From contig NZ_JAJAQI010000021.1 in the NCBI RefSeq assembly GCF_020523605.1, forward strand, positions 1 through 64,000: a stretch of 64,000 nt of DNA, read 5' to 3'. Positions 1 through 7,735 of this stretch are shown piece by piece. The DNA comes from Roseicella aerolata. GTDB taxonomy: Bacteria > Pseudomonadota > Alphaproteobacteria > Acetobacterales > Acetobacteraceae. The notes beneath the pieces are model-generated. The model made no database searches and was not told where the DNA came from. It saw only the letters and a list, made by a program, of their open reading frames with translations. The translations under genes and the position numbers were made by a program. Within the stretch, counting starts at the first letter, position 1. The number at the start of each line of letters is the position of its first letter.

Positions 1-309
1 CCTACGGCTTCCTCGTGGCCGAGCGCTGCCTTTTCCCCCCTCAATCCCGCTTCACCGCGCGGCGGCTCAAGACACCTGCGCTATCCAAAGGCTTCCAGCC
101 GCGCGGTGCCGGTCCGGCCTGAGCGCCACGTGCCGCACTCAATCGCCAGCATTCGCCGCCGCCTCACCGTCGGCCTTGTCCACCTCCTCCCGCGCTGCCC
201 CTGCTGCCTGCAGAAACAGCGTATACGGCCAAGAAGCAAGTGACACAGTAAGACTAGAGGGCGATTCATATAAGGTTTTTGCTGAAGGCCGCTTTGAAGG
301 AAACTGCAG
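1..309. other. Left edge, no gene supported
   Basis: I see no gene that I can support here. One forward frame stays open from the window edge to a stop at about 120-122 and could be the tail of a gene that begins outside the window, but the 39 residues it would encode show no recognisable motif. Base composition becomes AT-richer after about 240, towards the first leader-peptide gene, and a Shine-Dalgarno-like AAGGAA lies at 297-302. Confidence 0.4.
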
Positions 310-519
310 ATGCCTAAGTTCATTTATAGTGTTCCAGAAAACAAGATTGACTTGATTTCCGGAGGCACCGCGATTGTTGTCAACTCGACCAACAAGAACG
401 CCGTTGTCGTTGGTGCAAGCCATGCAGCGTCTGTCACTATAAACGGCACCAAAATTGACAACAAAGACTTTAAAGGCATCATTGTAATTTACGATGGCGA
501 GGATGAGCCTTGCGGATGA
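310..519 (+). CDS. Double-glycine leader peptide A, putative exported peptide (69 aa)
   Basis: The gene encodes a 69-residue peptide whose first 19 residues, MPKFIYSVPENKIDLISGG, look like a double-glycine leader. Cleavage after GG would release a 50-residue core rich in Val, Ile, Asn and Thr, with a single Cys two residues from the end (EDEPCG). The leader keeps I at -4 and SGG but has K at -8, where E is usual. An AAGGAA Shine-Dalgarno sequence at 297-302 supports this ATG. By my count G+C is about 45%, far below the neighbourhood, which suggests transfer or selection on the peptide gene. A second peptide with a leader of identical length and a C39-peptidase exporter follow on the same strand, so export and cleavage by that machine is the natural inference. 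I recognise no known family for the core; bacteriocin, signal or surface peptide all remain possible. Confidence 0.72.
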   Translation: MPKFIYSVPENKIDLISGGTAIVVNSTNKNAVVVGASHAASVTINGTKIDNKDFKGIIVIYDGEDEPCG

Positions 520-531
520 TTAGTGGACCGC

Positions 532-740
532 TTATCCACATGCACAGAAATCCTGCGGTGTTGTCGAAGTCACTGAGGACTCCCACGCATCGTGCTTAGT
601 GCATCCTGCATCCCTGGCTCGCGCACTTGGATCAGATAAGACAATTGGTACTGGAGCGCTCAGCCCAGTACCCAGTCAGGTACAGTGCTAACTAGCACTG
701 TGCGAGGGCGAAAGCCCGCGATAAAGCTCCTCTGGGGGCT
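532..740 (+). promoter_or_regulatory. Candidate structured 5' leader upstream of peptide B
   Basis: The gap between the two peptide genes holds several inverted repeats in a row. GGTACTGG (647-654) pairs with CCAGTACC (665-672). ACAGTGCTA (682-690) pairs with TAGCACTGT (693-701). GGGC-GAAA-GCCC spans 706-717. AGCTCC (725-730) pairs with GGGGCT (735-740) across a TCTG loop. CTCCT at 727-731 is also complementary to AGGAG at 746-750 in the Shine-Dalgarno sequence, so the last hairpin and an SD-masking pairing exclude each other. This could be a cis-regulatory RNA. The second repeat alone could instead be a protein-binding operator. No promoter could be assigned with confidence. Confidence 0.4.
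682..701. promoter_or_regulatory. Near-perfect 20-bp palindrome, possible operator
   Basis: The two 9-base arms ACAGTGCTA and TAGCACTGT are separated by only two bases. The short centre makes a DNA operator for a dimeric regulator at least as likely as an RNA hairpin. It lies about 60 bases before the start of peptide B. Confidence 0.4.
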
Positions 741-759
741 CATTAAGGAGGAATTATAG

Positions 760-972
760 ATGTCCGAACTGATCTCGATCCTTTCTGAAGCAGAACTCGA
801 TTTCATTAGCGGCGGCGACAAGCCCCCGAAGCACCCGAAGCCCCCGAAGCACCACAAAGCGCCTAAGACTCTTATTATCATTGAGGGTAATGTTGGCGTT
901 CTCAACGCCGGCAATAATTTTGGGGTTCAGGTTGGAGCCGGCGACGATATTACTACTGTGAACGTCGGCTAG
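760..972 (+). CDS. Double-glycine leader peptide B, putative exported peptide (70 aa)
   Basis: The first 19 residues, MSELISILSEAELDFISGG, match the canonical double-glycine leader exactly: L-12, S-11, E-8, L-7, I-4, G-2, G-1. The predicted 51-residue core has two halves. The first 17 residues are a cationic Pro-Lys-His stretch with repeated PPKH-type units. The rest is rich in Gly, Val and Asn with alternating hydrophobic residues (for example GNVGVLNAGNNFG), which suggests a beta-strand or amyloid-like tail. A strong AAGGAGG at 745-751, 8 bases before the ATG, predicts high translation. G+C is about 52% by my count, again low for the region. The exporter genes begin 150 bases downstream. 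I recognise no named family; an antimicrobial, metal-binding or matrix peptide would fit, but this is inference. Confidence 0.78.
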   Translation: MSELISILSEAELDFISGGDKPPKHPKPPKHHKAPKTLIIIEGNVGVLNAGNNFGVQVGAGDDITTVNVG

Positions 973-1003
973 TGTAAGCCCAGCCGAGAAAAGGCTGAAA
1001 CTA

Positions 1004-1031
1004 CCCTTCCCGGCAACTCTGCCGGGAAGGG
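1004..1031 (+). terminator. Perfect 12-bp hairpin between peptide and exporter genes
   Basis: CCCTTCCCGGCA (1004-1015), loop ACTC, TGCCGGGAAGGG (1020-1031) is a perfect inverted repeat just after the stop of peptide B. There is no long T-tract (CCCTTTGAT follows), so complete termination is uncertain. It may act as an attenuator or 3'-end stabiliser that lets peptide mRNA exceed exporter mRNA. A very AT-rich stretch (about 1036-1087) follows and may hold a promoter for the exporter genes, but I could not assign matched -35 and -10 boxes. Confidence 0.5.
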
Positions 1032-1121
1032 CCCTTTGATGATAAAATTACCAATTTAACATTTTTTGAAAAACATTTTGATTCAAACCTGTCTTGCCTC
1101 GGTCGCATAATTGAGTGAACC

Positions 1122-2384
1122 ATGACCGTCCCGTCACAACGTCCGCTCTTCCGCCAAGAAGTCCTCGCCTTCCAGCAGCAGGAGCGGCAGTGGGGCCGCG
1201 TGGTGCCAATGCAGCCCCTGCGGATCCGGCTCACGGTTTGGTTCATCATCGGCGCGGCCGCAGCGATCATCGCCTTCCTCTTCTTCGCCCAGTACGCCCG
1301 CAAGGAGACCGTCGCCGGCTATCTGATGCCCGCCGCCGGCACCGCGCGCGTCTTCCCGCACCAGCCCGGCACCGTCAGCGCCATCCATGTCGCCCAGGGC
1401 CAGGCGGTGGAGGAAGGCCAGCCCCTGTTGGAAGTCACCACCACCCAGATCGCCCTGAACGGGGAGGACGTGAACGCCGCCATCCTCGCCAGCCTGGCGC
1501 AGCAGCGGGATTCCCTCCTCCGCCAGATCGCCAGCGAGGAACGCCGCACCGCCTCCGAACGGGACCGGCTGACCGCCCAGATGCAGAGCCTGGAGACCGA
1601 GCTGGGCCAACTCAGCGCCCAGGTGACCGTGCAACGGGACCGCATCCGCCTGGTCGAGCGCATCGTCGCTTCCGGCGCCCAATTGTCCTCGCGCGGCCTG
1701 GTTTCCGAACTCGACCAGCGGCGGCGGGAGGAAGCGCTGCTGGAACAGCGCCAAGCGCTGAACTCCCTCGCGCAGCAGCTCACCGCCCGGCAGGGCCAGC
1801 TCACCGAAACCCGCTTCGCGCTGGAACAGCTCCCCTTCCTCCAGGCGGAGAAGATCCAGGCTCTGCGCAACGAACTCTCGACGGTGGAGCAGCGGACGGC
1901 CGAGGTGAATGGCCGCCGCGCCTATGTCCTGCGCGCGCCGATCGCCGGCCGCATCTCCTCCCTGCAGGTCTCGGTCGGGCAGCCGGCCGATCCGCAGCGC
2001 CTGCTGGTCCAGATCGTCCCGGCGCAGAGCCCCTTGCAGGCGGAGCTGTTCATCCCCGCCCGCGCCATCGGCTTCGTCGAGGTCGGGCAGCCCGTGCGGA
2101 TCCTCTACGACGCCTTCCCCTACCAGCAATTCGGCACCTATCGCGGCCGGGTCGAGAAGGTCTCGCAGACCATCCTCACCAGCACCGATGTGGCAACGCC
2201 GGTGACGCTGAACGAGCCGGCCTACCGCGCGACCGTCATGCTCGAACGCCCCGACGTGGACGCCTATGGCAAGAAGATCCCGCTGCAGCCGGACATGCTC
2301 CTCAAGGCCGATATCATCCTCGAGAAGCGGACGCTGGTGGACTGGATCCTGAACCCCCTGCTGAGCGCGAGGATCCAGGGATGA
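1122..2384 (+). CDS. HlyD-family membrane fusion protein (CvaA/RaxA type)
   Basis: This is the periplasmic adaptor of a type I export system for double-glycine peptides. It should link the inner-membrane ABC exporter to an outer-membrane TolC-like channel, which is not in the window. The 420-residue protein has a short cytoplasmic N-terminus containing LFRQEVL, as in CvaA/RaxA relatives. One membrane segment lies at about residues 37-56, followed by a biotinyl-lipoyl-like domain from about 65, a long Gln/Glu/Leu-rich coiled-coil hairpin at about 110-245, and the second lipoyl half with APIAGRISSLQV. The beta-barrel region fills the C-terminus. The stop overlaps the start of the ABC exporter gene (ATGA), so the two are translationally coupled. 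No strong Shine-Dalgarno sequence precedes the ATG at 1122. Confidence 0.9.
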   Translation: MTVPSQRPLFRQEVLAFQQQERQWGRVVPMQPLRIRLTVWFIIGAAAAIIAFLFFAQYARKETVAGYLMPAAGTARVFPHQPGTVSAIHVAQGQAVEEGQPLLEVTTTQIALNGEDVNAAILASLAQQRDSLLRQIASEERRTASERDRLTAQMQSLETELGQLSAQVTVQRDRIRLVERIVASGAQLSSRGLVSELDQRRREEALLEQRQALNSLAQQLTARQGQLTETRFALEQLPFLQAEKIQALRNELSTVEQRTAEVNGRRAYVLRAPIAGRISSLQVSVGQPADPQRLLVQIVPAQSPLQAELFIPARAIGFVEVGQPVRILYDAFPYQQFGTYRGRVEKVSQTILTSTDVATPVTLNEPAYRATVMLERPDVDAYGKKIPLQPDMLLKADIILEKRTLVDWILNPLLSARIQG

Positions 2385-4471
2385 TCCAGGACCTTCTGGA
2401 TTTCGGCGGCCGGCGCCGCCTGCCGAACATCCTGCAGACGGAAGCGGCGGAATGCGGCCTGGCCTGCCTCGCCATGGTCGCCAGCTTCCACGGCCACCGG
2501 ATCGACCTGAACACGCTGCGCCGGCGCTATCCCGTCTCGCTCAAGGGGGTGACGCTGCGCGGGCTCATCCAGGTCGCCAACCAGATGCACCTGGCCTGCC
2601 GGCCCCTGCGGTTCGAGCTGGAGGCGCTGTCCCAGCTCAACCTGCCGGCCATCGTCCACTGGGACATGAGCCATTTCGTGGTACTGAAGGCGGTCACCGG
2701 CAAGGGAATCGTCATCCACGACCCGGCCTCGGGCGTGAAGACCTATACGCTGAAGGAGGCCTCGAACCACCTGACCGGCGTGGCGCTGGAACTCTCGCCG
2801 GCCGATGGCTTCGTCCGGAAGGATGAGAAGCTCCGCCTGCCGCTGCGGGTGTTCTGGGGGAAGATGACCGGGATCGGGACGCCGCTGGCGCAGGTCTTCG
2901 CCCTCTCGATCATCCTCGAGCTGCTGGTCATCGCCATGCCCTTCTACATGCAGCTCACGGTGGATGAAGTGGTGGCGCGCGGCGATGTGGACCTGATGCT
3001 GGCGCTCGCGCTCGGCTTCGCGCTGCTGACCGGCATCAATGTCGTCACCACCGCGCTCCGGTCCCACATCACGCTCGTGGTGCAGAATGCCGCGGGCTTC
3101 CAGATGGGGGCGCGGCTCTTCCACCACCTCATCCGCCTGCCCCTCGCCTTCTTCGAGAAGCGGCATATCGGCGACGTGCTGTCGCGCTTCAACTCGATCG
3201 AGCCGATCCGCGCCGCGCTGGCGGAAGGGCTGATCCTCGCCATGATCGATGGCCTCATGGCCATCGCGACGCTGGTGATGATCTTCATCTACAGTCCCAT
3301 GCTGGCGATGGTGGCCGTGGTCGCGCTGCTGCTCTACCTCGCCGCGCGGCTCATGCTCTATCGCCGCTTCCGCGACCTCAGCGAAGGGGCCATCCACGCG
3401 GCGGCGGCGGAGGAGACGAACTTCATCGAGACCGCGCGCGCCATCCAGACGGTGAAGCTCTTCAACCGGGAGGCCGACCGGGAGGGCCAGTGGCTGAACC
3501 GCTACGCGGATACGGTGAATGCCGGCATCCGCCTCGGCCGCGCCAAAATCCAGTTCAGCACCATCAACTCCACCATCTTCGGGCTGGAACACATCATCAC
3601 GGTCTATCTGGCCGCGATGCTGGCGCTCAGCAATCAGATGACGGTGGGGATGATCTTCGCCTTCATGGCTTACAAGAGCAATTTCATCGGCAAGGCCTCC
3701 GCCCTGGTGGAGAAGGCGCTGGAGTTCCGCCTGCTGGAACTGCACCTGGAGCGCATCGCGGACATCGCCACCAACCCGGTCGAGCCCGGCCATGACCGGC
3801 CGCTGATCTACACGACGCCCATCAAGGGCGGCATCGAATTGCGGAACGTCTCCTTCCGCTATGCCGAGACCGAGCGCTTCGTGCTGGAGAACATCAACAT
3901 CAAGGTTGAGGCCGGGCAGTTCGTCACCATCATGGGCCCCTCGGGCGGCGGCAAGACGACGCTGCTCAAGATCATGCTCGGGCTGCTGGAGCCGACGAGC
4001 GGCGAGGTGCTGATCGACGGCATACCGCTGCAGACCGTCGGCGTCCGGGTCTACCGGGAACAGGTGGCCGCGGTGATGCAGGAGGACCAGCTGCTCTCCG
4101 GCTCGATCGCCGACAACATCTGCTTCTTCGACCCGGGCTTCGACCACGACCGGATGGTGAGCTGCGCCCAGATGGCCGCGATCCATGACGAGATCATGGC
4201 GATGCCCATGGCCTACAACAGCCTGATCGGCGACATGGGCAGCTCGCTCTCGGGCGGGCAGAAGCAGCGGGTGCTGCTGGCGCGCGCGCTCTACAAGGCG
4301 CCGAAGATCCTGTTCCTGGATGAAGGCACCGCCCATCTCGACGTGGAGAAGGAGCGGCAGATCAATGAGCGGCTGCGGCGCCTCTCCATCACGCGCATCA
4401 GCGTTGCCCACCGGCCGGAGATGATGAGCGGCGCGGACACCGTGCTCCGCATCGGCGCCGACCCGGGCTGA
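2381..4471 (+). CDS. Peptidase-containing ABC exporter (C39 peptidase, CvaB/RaxB type)
   Basis: This 696-residue protein should cut the double-glycine leaders and pump the freed cores across the inner membrane. The N-terminal C39 peptidase domain looks active: Gln19 and Cys25 in QTEAAECG, His98 in SHFVVLK and Asp114 in HDPASG. A six-helix ABC transmembrane domain follows (about 165-450). The nucleotide-binding domain has Walker A GPSGGGKTT at about residue 519, signature LSGGQ at about 623, Walker B ILFLDEGTAHLD near 640, and the switch His in SVAHRPEM. The start ATG at 2381 overlaps the stop of the adaptor gene. The family (CvaB, RaxB, LagD) is well established for bacteriocins and microcins. 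Assigning the two upstream peptides as substrates rests on their leaders and position. Confidence 0.95.
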   Translation: MIQDLLDFGGRRRLPNILQTEAAECGLACLAMVASFHGHRIDLNTLRRRYPVSLKGVTLRGLIQVANQMHLACRPLRFELEALSQLNLPAIVHWDMSHFVVLKAVTGKGIVIHDPASGVKTYTLKEASNHLTGVALELSPADGFVRKDEKLRLPLRVFWGKMTGIGTPLAQVFALSIILELLVIAMPFYMQLTVDEVVARGDVDLMLALALGFALLTGINVVTTALRSHITLVVQNAAGFQMGARLFHHLIRLPLAFFEKRHIGDVLSRFNSIEPIRAALAEGLILAMIDGLMAIATLVMIFIYSPMLAMVAVVALLLYLAARLMLYRRFRDLSEGAIHAAAAEETNFIETARAIQTVKLFNREADREGQWLNRYADTVNAGIRLGRAKIQFSTINSTIFGLEHIITVYLAAMLALSNQMTVGMIFAFMAYKSNFIGKASALVEKALEFRLLELHLERIADIATNPVEPGHDRPLIYTTPIKGGIELRNVSFRYAETERFVLENINIKVEAGQFVTIMGPSGGGKTTLLKIMLGLLEPTSGEVLIDGIPLQTVGVRVYREQVAAVMQEDQLLSGSIADNICFFDPGFDHDRMVSCAQMAAIHDEIMAMPMAYNSLIGDMGSSLSGGQKQRVLLARALYKAPKILFLDEGTAHLDVEKERQINERLRRLSITRISVAHRPEMMSGADTVLRIGADPG

Positions 4472-4897
4472 CCGGGCCGGCAACGGGCGGCGCCGCTCCA
4501 CGCCAACCTCCCTCGATCCCCGGGCGGCCTGCTCCGGGAAGCCGGGCTGGGCCGCACCTGCTTCGGCGCCCCTTCGGGCGTCCGGCACGACGGGCACAGT
4601 CATGCTGCCGGCAAGCCCAACCGCCGCAGGACTCTGCGGGCGCGTTCCTCGCAAGCTCAGGCATGATGCCGGCCCGGCGCGTCATGGATACGGATCCTGC
4701 CGCGCAGGGCTTCATCACCCAGCCGCCCGGCGATCGCGGCCGCCCTGGTCGCCTGCCTGTCCCACCGACCGGCACAAGTCCTGACCTGCAGCCGCCATCG
4801 GCGGCCGAGGACACCCATGGCCCATGCCGCGCTGCCCAACCGGCGAAGGCGCCGCCGGCGGCCGGGCCTAGGGACACGCGTCGACATGTCCGGCGCC
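4472..4897. other. Gene-free gap between convergent genes
   Basis: About 425 bases of high-GC sequence lie between the exporter gene and the convergent proline/alanine-rich protein gene. I see no convincing coding region, T-tract terminator or RNA gene. Open frames here lack any recognisable motif and follow base composition only. Confidence 0.5.
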
Positions 4898-7735
4898 TCA
4901 GTCGCCCGGGTGCACGCCATGCAGCGCCAGCCGCTCACGTGCATCCGCCACCCCCTGGGAGAGGGCGCGCCGGTACCAGCCCACCGCCACCTGGGAATCG
5001 CCCATGACGCCGCGCACGCCGATTTCCGCCAGGAACAACGGATCATGCGCCTTCCCGAGCGCCAGCATCGCCCGGCCGCTGCCGGCCGCCGCGGCCCGGC
5101 CGTAGAGCAGCCGCGCGCCCGAGACATCGCCGAGCGCCAGCAGCGCGTCGGCCCGGCGGACCAGCGCATCGGCCTGCGGGCCGGGTTGCGCGGGCGCGGT
5201 ACCCGCCGGCCGCCCGGCGGCGGCTCCGGACGGCACGGCCGCCGGTGACGGAGCCGTCACCGGCCCCCTCGCCTCGCCCGATCCTGCCGGGGCCGGCAGC
5301 GCAGCGATGGCAGATGCACCGGGCGGTGGCGTGGCAGGCAACCGCGATGCGGGCGGATCCAGGGCCGGTGCCTCGGGACTGGCCAGAGACGAGGGCGCGG
5401 GATCGGGAACGGCATCCCTCGCCGGCGATGGCGGCGCTCCGGGCGCCGCGGCCGTTGCGCCGCCGAGGCCGGCCGGGGGCGGCATCACTGTGCCCACAGA
5501 CGCGGCAGGCGCCTCGACCGGCGCCTCACCGGACGCGAGCGGAGCAGCGGGCAGGGCGGCCGGAGGCGCGGCGGACGGCCGCGCGGCTGGCGCTTCGGCC
5601 GTATCGTCGCCGGGCATTGCCGGGATCGCCTCGGCCAGGGCGGCGGCGGGTGGCCCGATCGGCGCCCCGTCGGGCCTCATCTGGCCTGGCAGGTCGGGCG
5701 CCGGAGGCGTGGCGGCTCCTGCCTTCCCTGCCGCATCGGCCGGCCTGGCCTCGGCCGCCACGGCGGCGGGCGGAGATGCGGCCGGCTCGGCGGGTGGCCC
5801 TGCGGCGAGCGCCCCGGCCATGCCGTCCTCGGGCGTCCGCGGACCCGGCATGGTCGCCGCCGGGCTCGCAGGGATGGCCAGCGGCGGCGGTGACGCCGCC
5901 ATCCCGGCCTCTGGCGCCTCGCCTGCCCCCTCGGAGCGCGCCGCCGACGGAGGCTCCGTGCCGGCGGCCGGCATCGGCGCTGGCGACAGCCTTGCCGAGG
6001 CATGGCCGGGGGGCAGTTCAGCGAGCGGGACATCGACCGGTGGGGCCGCCGGCGCCGGAATGCCGGGCGCCGGCGGCGGGAGCGGCGGCGATGCTGATGC
6101 GACCGCGCCTGCCTCCTCCGGCAGGCTTGCCAGGGCCGGTAATGGCGATGCCAGGGGTGGCGGGGCCGGCACGGTCACCGGCGCCGATGCGGCGCGCTCC
6201 GGCAGCACCGGCATGGCAGGCAGGGACGGAGGCCCGGGGCGTCCCGCCGGTTCGGGCTCCACGCCCTCCGGCCGGGGCGGCAGGAGGGCTGCCGGTGGCG
6301 GCAGGACCGCTCCGGCGCGCCGCGCACCGGCATCCCCGGGACGATCGGGCACATCCGCCGGCACGGGCAGCGGGAGGACCGCCTCCGTCGTGACGTCGGC
6401 GGGGGGCGGCTCGGCCATCGGCGGCGGCTTCACCGGCCGGATCGGGGCCGGGGCCTCGATGGCAGGGGGCGCGGGCAGAAGCATCGCCACCATGCCCAGG
6501 CCGGCGCCGGGGTCATCCGGGATCGTCGCAACCCGCGCCCCGGCCGGCGCCTGCGCCCCGGGCGGGCTGGCGCCGGTCTCGGGGCTTGCCGCGACCGTGG
6601 CACCGGATGGGCCAGGGTCCACCGGCGCCGCCCCGCGCCCCGCGCCGAGGGTGGCGCCAGCCGGCGGCAGGTCCGAACCGGCCTCCCCGCCAGACACCGG
6701 GTCCGCGGATCGGACCGCCCGGGAGGCGGCGGCATAGAAGGGCGCGAGGTCGATCATCGCGTCGGGTCGGAGGGGGAGGTCAGGCCCCCCATCCGGCAGC
6801 GAAGGCGATGCGGGAAGGCTTGTGGGCGGGCGGCCCGGCCCTTCCGTCCCCATCGATTGCGGCCCCGCCGCGGCGGCGGGCGGCCCGGCCGCGGCCAGCG
6901 CCTGGATCCGCGGCGCGTCGGGATCGGGCGGCGCCGTCCGCGGAAGCGGCCCGGCGGTCGGCGGGGCCACGCCCCTGTCCGGCCCCGGCAGCGCCGGCCG
7001 CTCGGGCGCCGAAGCCGGAAGTTCCGGGAGCAGCAGCGAAGGCGGCGCCGTCAGCGGCGGGGTCCCGGGCAGCGTCCCGACCGCCGCCAGGTCCTGCCGC
7101 TCCTCCCATCCGGGCGGGCCGAGATATTGCAGCACGGCCACCCCGCCGGCGACGACCAGCGCAAGCCCGCCCCAGAACCAGCCGAGCGCCCGCAGCCCCG
7201 GGGGATGCGGCGGATGGTCCACCGTGTCGGCCGGCACCGGCCGGGCCGCCCGCGCAGCGATGGCCGGCGCCGGCGCGGCGGGGGGGATGAGCATCGTCGC
7301 CCCGAGCAGCGGCGGCAGTGCGGCCACCCAGTTGCCCCCGAGCAGGATGGGCGGCGGCGCCTGGCTGAAGGCCTGGCCGAGATAGGCTTCGAGCTCCGGC
7401 AGGGCCCGCAGTGGCATGCAGAGATGGACCACCGGCGGCAGGCCCCCGAAGGCGGTCCCCCAGCCATACTTCTCCAGCAGCCTGCGGAGCCGTGCCGCGG
7501 CATCCTCGACCGTCGGGCCCGGCAGCAGGTCCAGCACGGCGATGCCGACCTCCGGATGGACGAGGAGGGTGCCGATGCGCGCCGGCGGCCCGCCATCCCA
7601 GCCCGGCAGCGCCGCATCCCGCAGCACGCCCCAGCCCGACGGCATGGCGGCCAGCACCTCCCGCAGGGTCCGCTCGACATAGTCGCGGCGGGAGGAACCC
7701 GCGGCCGGCTGGGGCGGCACCTCGTCCCGGATCAT
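4898..7735 (-). CDS. Pro/Ala-rich membrane-anchored protein with Sel1-like C-terminus
   Basis: The 945-residue product is not a named protein to me. From the chosen ATG at 7735 it has a folded-looking N-terminal domain of about 150 residues (IGTLLVHPEVGIAVLDLL resembles the core strands of nuclease-like NERD folds, a weak likeness only). A single membrane segment follows at about residues 183-205 (LGWFWGGLALVVAGGVAVLQ). Then come more than 600 residues made almost wholly of Pro, Ala, Gly and Glu. The last 100 residues resemble Sel1/TPR helices (RADALLALGDVSGARLLY, AMLALGKAHDP). The low-complexity stretch would span the periplasm or tether the C-terminal repeats. The frame stays open upstream to 8173, but that extension looks non-coding. 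The gene converges on the peptide exporter, and no functional tie is shown. Confidence 0.7.
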   Translation of the reverse strand: MIRDEVPPQPAAGSSRRDYVERTLREVLAAMPSGWGVLRDAALPGWDGGPPARIGTLLVHPEVGIAVLDLLPGPTVEDAAARLRRLLEKYGWGTAFGGLPPVVHLCMPLRALPELEAYLGQAFSQAPPPILLGGNWVAALPPLLGATMLIPPAAPAPAIAARAARPVPADTVDHPPHPPGLRALGWFWGGLALVVAGGVAVLQYLGPPGWEERQDLAAVGTLPGTPPLTAPPSLLLPELPASAPERPALPGPDRGVAPPTAGPLPRTAPPDPDAPRIQALAAAGPPAAAAGPQSMGTEGPGRPPTSLPASPSLPDGGPDLPLRPDAMIDLAPFYAAASRAVRSADPVSGGEAGSDLPPAGATLGAGRGAAPVDPGPSGATVAASPETGASPPGAQAPAGARVATIPDDPGAGLGMVAMLLPAPPAIEAPAPIRPVKPPPMAEPPPADVTTEAVLPLPVPADVPDRPGDAGARRAGAVLPPPAALLPPRPEGVEPEPAGRPGPPSLPAMPVLPERAASAPVTVPAPPPLASPLPALASLPEEAGAVASASPPLPPPAPGIPAPAAPPVDVPLAELPPGHASARLSPAPMPAAGTEPPSAARSEGAGEAPEAGMAASPPPLAIPASPAATMPGPRTPEDGMAGALAAGPPAEPAASPPAAVAAEARPADAAGKAGAATPPAPDLPGQMRPDGAPIGPPAAALAEAIPAMPGDDTAEAPAARPSAAPPAALPAAPLASGEAPVEAPAASVGTVMPPPAGLGGATAAAPGAPPSPARDAVPDPAPSSLASPEAPALDPPASRLPATPPPGASAIAALPAPAGSGEARGPVTAPSPAAVPSGAAAGRPAGTAPAQPGPQADALVRRADALLALGDVSGARLLYGRAAAAGSGRAMLALGKAHDPLFLAEIGVRGVMGDSQVAVGWYRRALSQGVADARERLALHGVHPGD

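Noticed and set aside
1-122. C-terminal fragment of a gene entering from the left
   Set aside because: One frame is open to about 122, but 39 residues without a motif are not enough to call a gene.
240-274. GTGACA ... TATAAG as a promoter for peptide A
   Set aside because: The two boxes are about 23 bases apart, too far for a standard sigma-70 promoter, and no better pair was found.
532-540. Perfect DnaA box TTATCCACA after peptide A
   Set aside because: A single 9-base match in 64 kb is close to chance expectation, and no origin features or replication genes are nearby.
2264-4654. 796-codon reverse frame across the ABC exporter
   Set aside because: The forward strand encodes a complete exporter with all motifs. 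The reverse frame is an Arg/Asp/His-rich shadow typical of GC-rich DNA.
5307-6737. Long forward Gly/Ala/Ser-rich frame resembling a PE-PGRS-like protein
   Set aside because: It is the complement of the Pro/Ala-rich coding sequence on the other strand, so the glycine richness comes from base composition. It has no start signal or domain.
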